DNA from: Sinonovacula constricta | Taxonomy: Eukaryota; Mollusca; Bivalvia; Cardiida; Solecurtidae | Direction of reading: 5' to 3' | Assembly: GCA_007844125.1 (NCBI GenBank) | Contig: CM017565.1 | Location: forward strand, 12,018,618 to 12,082,617 | Length of the DNA: 64,000 bases | Shown: positions 59,141 through 64,000 of the stretch, one piece after another | Position numbering within the stretch: the first letter of the stretch is position 1 | How the letters are laid out: each line of letters starts with the position of its first letter | The notes under the pieces: model-generated | What the model saw: the letters and a program-made list of their open reading frames with translations, nothing else | The model's database searches: none | Told to the model about the DNA's origin: nothing | Made by a program: the position numbers and the translations under genes

Positions 59141-59402
59141 TCAAAATCTATCCAAATTTGGGGAGTAGCAGTTGAGGGTCTTTCCATTTTTCAGCACTGG
59201 TGGTCAAATTGTGCTGCAGTGCGCAATAGTTTTGGCAATTTTGGTAAAGAATCATGCAAGGAAAAATACAATTAACATTTCTGTAAAATAATTTAAAATG
59301 CATGGGTTAAGAATTCATTGAAATCAAAAGTAGACAACAGATGGAATAAACACAGAGTGATCCAAAAAAGGAACAGGCAATGCAGAGATACTTCCATTTC
59401 AA

Positions 59403-61792
59403 TTTATTAGACAAAATTACATACTATATTTTCTCTCCATCATATGAAAAAATCAGTATCATTATTTTACACAATGTACAAATTTTTAGTTAGGAACATA
59501 GTTCTTATACTAGTATAAGTTACATAACAAATTTATTATCTTTTAACAAGTAACACACTTCTCAACTAAATAGTCAATTTTATACTACCGGTACATGAAA
59601 TAACAGCAGAAGATAAAACTTCAATACAGAATACCAACATAAATGAATCAAAACTTAATTTAGTGACATATTTCACATTATATATTAGCTTCTGATGTAA
59701 TTCCAGCATCACACATGTAATTGGTTATATTTTGTTTCTTAAAATGTTTCATGATAAAGGTTGATCTACCAACAGTCAGAAATCTAAAATGTTTCACAGA
59801 AACAGAAAAAACATCACACACAATGGAATTTAATATTTAAAAAGACTGCTACAAACTTAGTATAAATAAGCACGTTTAAGAAAACAAAAACATATCAATA
59901 ACACTTGTTTAACAATTTTTGATTTTAACTTTGTCAGACTTTTAACATCAATAAACATGTGCTTCTATGTTTGTGCATTGATCTTAACCACATTTATTTT
60001 ATGGACAGTTAAAAGTTAAAGAATAATCAAGTTGATTTAAAGAAAGGTTTCTTATTTCAACAGATGATAATTTATTTGGGTTTTACGGCACACCAACACA
60101 GGCCATACGATGCCAAAGATTATAATTTAGAACAGCTGAAACTACAGACATGTTGTAAAAACTTTAAGTTATTTTTCAAAGGATTATAATTCAGAACAGC
60201 TGAAACTACAGATATGTTGTAAAAACTTAAAAAAAATAAAGATATTGTTACTGCGTCTAATCTCAAGGTATGTACTTTTTTTTAACAGTAGCTGTATCAG
60301 AATTGTCAAAATAAAACAAGACTATGAAACTTAAAAACAAGACTGAACATTCACCTAGATATGTGACAGTGTGAACAACATGTAATTTTGAATTATGTTC
60401 CATGAAACATATTTTGACAGACAAACAAAAATACAAATGATAAATGAAAAGCACATAATCTACATGAAATAAAATTTTAACAAAATGCTGCCCTTCCTAC
60501 AAGTGTGTATGAAAATCTGTTCAAACACACTCATTGTCTGATTCTCACTAAATGTGCCACAGAAACGACTGATTGAAGACACAAGTCCTTCAGTACAGTG
60601 AGAGAAAATGACTGGCTTCACTTGCCACAACAAAAGTTTGACTCCAACTTTTGACTGGTCGGATTCAATACTAAATGCTTCATTTTCAAGAGAAAACAAG
60701 TTGCAAAATATATAGAGCAAATTTATGCTGATCTTTTGTCGGATACATTGTATTTGACCATAATGAAAAACAACACGCCTTCTGAGTTTATTACTGCTCA
60801 TTAAGCAACTTATTGTTTATCAAAAATAAGAAAAAAATGATTGATGTAACCTCAATATACTCTGCTCTATGCAAAATATTCCAAATATGCTTAGTTTGTA
60901 TTTCACATTAAGTCACTAAGAAAAAATATACAAACATGGAAAAATATGGTCACAAGAAACTGATATAAAACTGTCTTATCTTACCAATCACTAGTATTTT
61001 TAAAAAAACATTCAACACAACAGCATTAACGAATCCCAGAGAAATTTGCAAACTGTTTCATATTTAACAACCACATGAACACTGACAATTGCCTGGCTTC
61101 CACCCAGGATTGACTTCTATTTTAAACTGATACTTAAAGGACAAACATGAACTAGAACTGAATATCAGTCACTGGTTGTAATTGTGTCCTGTTGGTCGGA
61201 GCCCTGCTCACTGAGACCATCACACTCAGACTGATCAACCCATCTGTTAAAGTGTTTATTAAGCATACTGTTTGCCTCATCTCCATGCCTTGCTAACAGG
61301 GCCTGGCTCCAGACAGTACCTGACCTCTATATAACCCACCAGACTGGCTGGTACTAGGCCACTTTGTGCATGCCTTGACAGGTCTGCTTGCGCTGGGGCC
61401 CTGCTTTGATATAAATATGTAACAATCCCTTGCAAACATCATCTGGTTCAAGACCTCTATGTATCTCTGCCTAACCAGACTTGCTGGTTCTAGGCCATTA
61501 TATGCCTTTGCCTGCCTTGACAGGCATAAGTATGTAACTGTCCCTTGCAAACAATGCCTGGTTGTAGGCTTCGGTATAACCGTCTTAACAGGCTGGCCTG
61601 GTTATAAGCCAGCCCTTTACCAAGGGACAAACTGGAAAGATAACCTCTGGCAATAGAGAAATCAAAGTTCCCCCTCTTGACACAGCACTAGCCATAGTTA
61701 GCTCCCCTGCCCTCCACATATCACAGTAGAGCAACCTGACAGACTGTCAGGAGTGAAGATAAAGCACTATTCTCATTGTTTACAGGCAGTCA
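59403..61792 (-). other. TAF4: Probable TAF4 3' UTR with candidate poly(A) signal
   Basis: After the TAF4 stop (61793-61795) follow about 2.4 kb of AT-rich sequence without recognisable exons. A minus-strand AATAAA at 59403-59408 is a candidate end. Inside lie a degenerate ~115-bp repeat (about 61290-61620), a duplicated ~60-bp unit near 60115-60235, and an unidentified 113-codon minus-strand frame at 60460-60801. Confidence 0.45.
61290..61620. repeat. Degenerate ~115-bp repeat in the TAF4 3' UTR
   Basis: Phrases cccttgcaaac and gcctgccttgacagg recur with about 115-bp spacing across two to three decayed units. The minus-strand frame here is a by-product. Confidence 0.55.
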
Positions 61793-61903
61793 TCATTTCA
61801 AGAACGTTCTATATAGTAAGTTTGATTTATCTAATGTCTTGTCCTGCTCCATCAAAAACAGCAGATCCCTGAGGTTGACCCGTTTAATTCTTGGTCGAAG
61901 TGA
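61793..61903 (-). CDS. TAF4: TAF4 terminal exon
   Basis: A 111-nt exon with acceptor tttttcag. It encodes SLRPRIKRVNLRDLLFLMEQ and ends LLYRTFLK then TGA at 61793-61795. Human TAF4 ends with RVNLRDLIF...LLYKAFLK. Confidence 0.95.
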   Translation of the reverse strand, partial: SLRPRIKRVNLRDLLFLMEQDKTLDKSNLLYRTFLK

Positions 61904-63840
61904 CTGAAAAAGAGAAAATAAATTAAATATAAAAATTTCTAGATATCCTGTATACTTAATGTTGTGTAATATAATTCTGTGAATTTTACATGTTTTACAT
62001 CATCTTTTTAGAGATCTTATGATGTCCAAACATATACATGCAGTAAATGCATTATGTAATTTATGTTAAATTGCATTCATACAAATGAAGGGGTAAGAAA
62101 TCTTTGTAAGCTTTGTACAAAATAATCAATTTAAACAGTTATTAAGCTAAAAAAGATTAAAGTACTGGCCTATTCACTAGATTTACTCGATCTGCATATA
62201 TTGCTATCTCTAGTGAAAGATATAATTCCCTTGTTTGAAGGTGTAAATTAAAAAACACTAAGAATAGGTATTGGTAAATAATTAACAGAAAATATGAGAA
62301 GTTGATTTATAAACAAACATCTGCTAGAGAGTAGTGACATTGATTGGTAACTTACAGATCTGGAGGATGAGGGTCCATTAGATAGACCAGAACTGGACGC
62401 TGAACCCTGCAACGAACACATGCAATGTAAGTAACTCCATGGAATGATGACAATAATAATAACTCTTAGTATAACCAGTAAGGTAAGTAACAACTTGCAG
62501 ATTAATCATGTATGTATTATTGTACAAGTGTTAATACTACTTTTCCTATAACATTTTCTAAACATCCAAATTGGAAATGTTGCATGAATAATCTCGGTCT
62601 ATGATAATGGTAGAATATGTATTGTACACATGCACAAGCAATACCACTCAGTACTGATAATTGTCCTTATTGTTTTTACTTTGTCAAGTTACAGTGAAAC
62701 TAAAACCGGTTGATGATATTAAGCAAAACAGCAAGAGTACAGATCAAGTACTATGGTTTATTGTTAACTTTTATCAAAATTGATGCAAAAATGTAACAGA
62801 AGCCTGGATAATTTTTATCTAACATGTTGGTAATGGGAGCAGTAAGCCTTTCAATTTTTTATCTGATTAAAATTAAAATAGCAAGTTTTATCAAAACTGA
62901 CACTAAACTGTAGAAGATATGACAAAATGTGTCCATGAACAATCAGACAGATGAATGGACAGATAACTTGACCAGAATACATTATTGGTGGTACACACAT
63001 TTCGACACTGTCTAGCCAGAAGTTTTACCTTGTAAATCATTCAAGCAAATCATTTCATTTTTAAGTATAATCTGTTTATGCAGTAGGGATAACATGTAAT
63101 ATACCAGAGTGTCTGTATCCAACTTCCGTTTCTTCCTGGGCCCAATAGCTGCGAGTGCCGTCAGGTTTGCCTCCCTCTGTCGTACCTCCTCCATCTCTGC
63201 CTGCTGCAACTGTGGGACAGAAACAAAGCTTTTTATATCATTACATGTATTCACAAACACACAATAAGCTGCAACTGTGGATCAGAAAGAAGGTGTCCAT
63301 ATACTATAACAGCTACACGGTCAACTGCTGGTAAGAAAGGAGAGGTTAATATACAATAATATACGACCACACTGCCAAATGCTGGCCACACTGCCAAATG
63401 CTGGTCAGACAGGAGAGGTTAATATACAATAATATACAGTCAAACGATTAAAAGAACATATTTAGACCAAGTGTAAGTAAGAGAAGCTTTACAAGTGTTG
63501 TGTATCTTGTTACATCCTGCGTCATTCTGAGAAATGAACCTACGACTTGATCTAGATTCTCACCACTAACACCAGGGATATTCTACATATATGTATTTCA
63601 TCATTTAATACAAACATATATATAAATGTAATATTAAAAAATATCAACTGTTTTGCATTTGCTTTTGAATTCCATTTGTGCAATTAAAGAACATTAACTA
63701 AGATGAATATACTGACAATATAATCACTTTTGAAGGCCAAATACCATAAAAGGTGTTTATGTTTATCTGATAAGTGTACTCACATCTTTAGCCCTCTGCT
63801 TTAGCTTAAGGTGCTCAGGATCTTCATGTTTGGACCGACT
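61793..63840 (-). CDS. TAF4: TAF4 (TFIID subunit 4), 3' end only, four exons (gene span)
   Basis: TAF4 is a core TFIID subunit whose C-terminal domain holds the histone-fold region pairing with TAF12. Exons: 63784-63840, 63105-63209, 62356-62406, 61793-61903, all phase 0 at every junction, giving the last 107 residues. The exon text QREANLTALAAIGPRKKRKL is essentially identical to vertebrate TAF4. The last exon (RIKRVNLRDLLFLMEQ, then LLYRTFLK and TGA) matches the conserved TAF4 terminus. The 5' bulk of the gene lies beyond 64000. Vertebrate TAF4 and TAF4B share this domain; an invertebrate normally has one gene. Confidence 0.94.
62356..62406 (-). CDS. TAF4: TAF4 exon: Ser-rich linker
   Basis: A 51-nt exon with acceptor gttgcag and donor gtaagt. 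It encodes GSASSSGLSNGPSSSRS, equivalent to the Gly/Ser-rich linker of human TAF4. It is supported by phase and position; the sequence itself is low complexity. Confidence 0.82.
63105..63209 (-). CDS. TAF4: TAF4 exon: TALAAIGPRKKRK
   Basis: A 105-nt exon with acceptor cccacag and donor gtatat. It encodes LQQAEMEEVRQREANLTALA and IGPRKKRKLDTDTL. The basic run after GP is the family signature. Confidence 0.96.
63345..63440. repeat. Short duplication in a TAF4 intron
   Basis: ggagaggttaatatacaata and cactgccaaatgctgg each occur twice within about 90 bp between TAF4 exons. The other TAF4 introns (61904-62355, 62407-63104) show nothing else. Confidence 0.7.
63784..63840 (-). CDS. TAF4: TAF4 exon: SRSKHEDPEHLKLKQRAKD
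   Basis: A 57-nt exon with acceptor ttgtag and donor gtgagt. It corresponds to the human TAF4 helix containing PDPEQQRLKQKAKE. Confidence 0.88.
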
Positions 63841-64000
63841 CTACAACAGTCAATATAAATTGCAACCAAATAACATTTTGGAATTGGAATAATAAGCTGA
63901 ACGGTTTAAAATCAAGCAATGTTACCAGAATAAATGCCCAAAGATGCAAAGACATGACCTTGACCTTTTGGGTTACACTTACAAATAATGCAATGCACAC

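Noticed and set aside
1..64000. LTR retrotransposons or endogenous virus-like genes
   Set aside because: No paired LTRs, reverse transcriptase or gag-like frames were recognised; the mobile DNA seen is DNA transposons, SINEs and tandem-core elements.

Overview
This is AT-rich eukaryotic nuclear DNA with canonical GT-AG introns, tRNA-derived SINEs and dense DNA-transposon debris. Three conserved animal genes can be recognised by protein similarity. The repeats, especially an element family opening with agctcacctgagcac, look like those of bivalve molluscs, so a bivalve is the best guess. Species cannot be fixed from the sequence alone.

Layout. (1) 1-7654: upstream or intronic DNA filled with nested transposons (a hAT element, two TA-flanked elements sharing a core in opposite orientation, an AT-rich palindrome). 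(2) 7655-27460, + strand: the last 11 coding exons of a RANBP9/RANBP10 orthologue (SPRY, LisH, CTLH, CRA). Its 5' exon(s) were not found in the window. Its introns carry a Tigger/pogo derivative, three copies of a bivalve-type element with a 145-bp core repeat, several minisatellites and a SINE. (3) 27461-39112: the RANBP9 3' UTR, then intergenic DNA with a hAT MITE, a 59/61-bp array and a large 44/48-bp satellite. (4) 39113-56791, - strand: a complete 14-coding-exon NEK11 kinase of 670 residues, with every splice phase consistent. Intron 1 holds a ~3.6-kb Mutator-like element with two further inverted-repeat elements nested in it. A probable NEK11 promoter (NRF1 and YY1-type sites) lies at about 57.05-57.28 kb. 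(5) 58715-59140: a 36-bp tandem array. (6) About 59.4-63.84 kb, - strand: the 3' end of TAF4 (last four coding exons and a long 3' UTR); the rest lies beyond the window.

The three genes act in different pathways: the CTLH/GID ubiquitin ligase (RANBP9), DNA-damage and cell-cycle kinase signalling (NEK11) and TFIID (TAF4). RANBP9 and NEK11 are tail to tail; NEK11 and TAF4 run the same way. Nothing suggests they work together. I saw no new multi-gene system. The observations most worth checking are the structure of the transposon nests, an apparent frame break in the RANBP9 linker exon that a 45-nt in-frame mini-intron would explain, and a transposon that keeps only a CENP-B-type DNA-binding domain.
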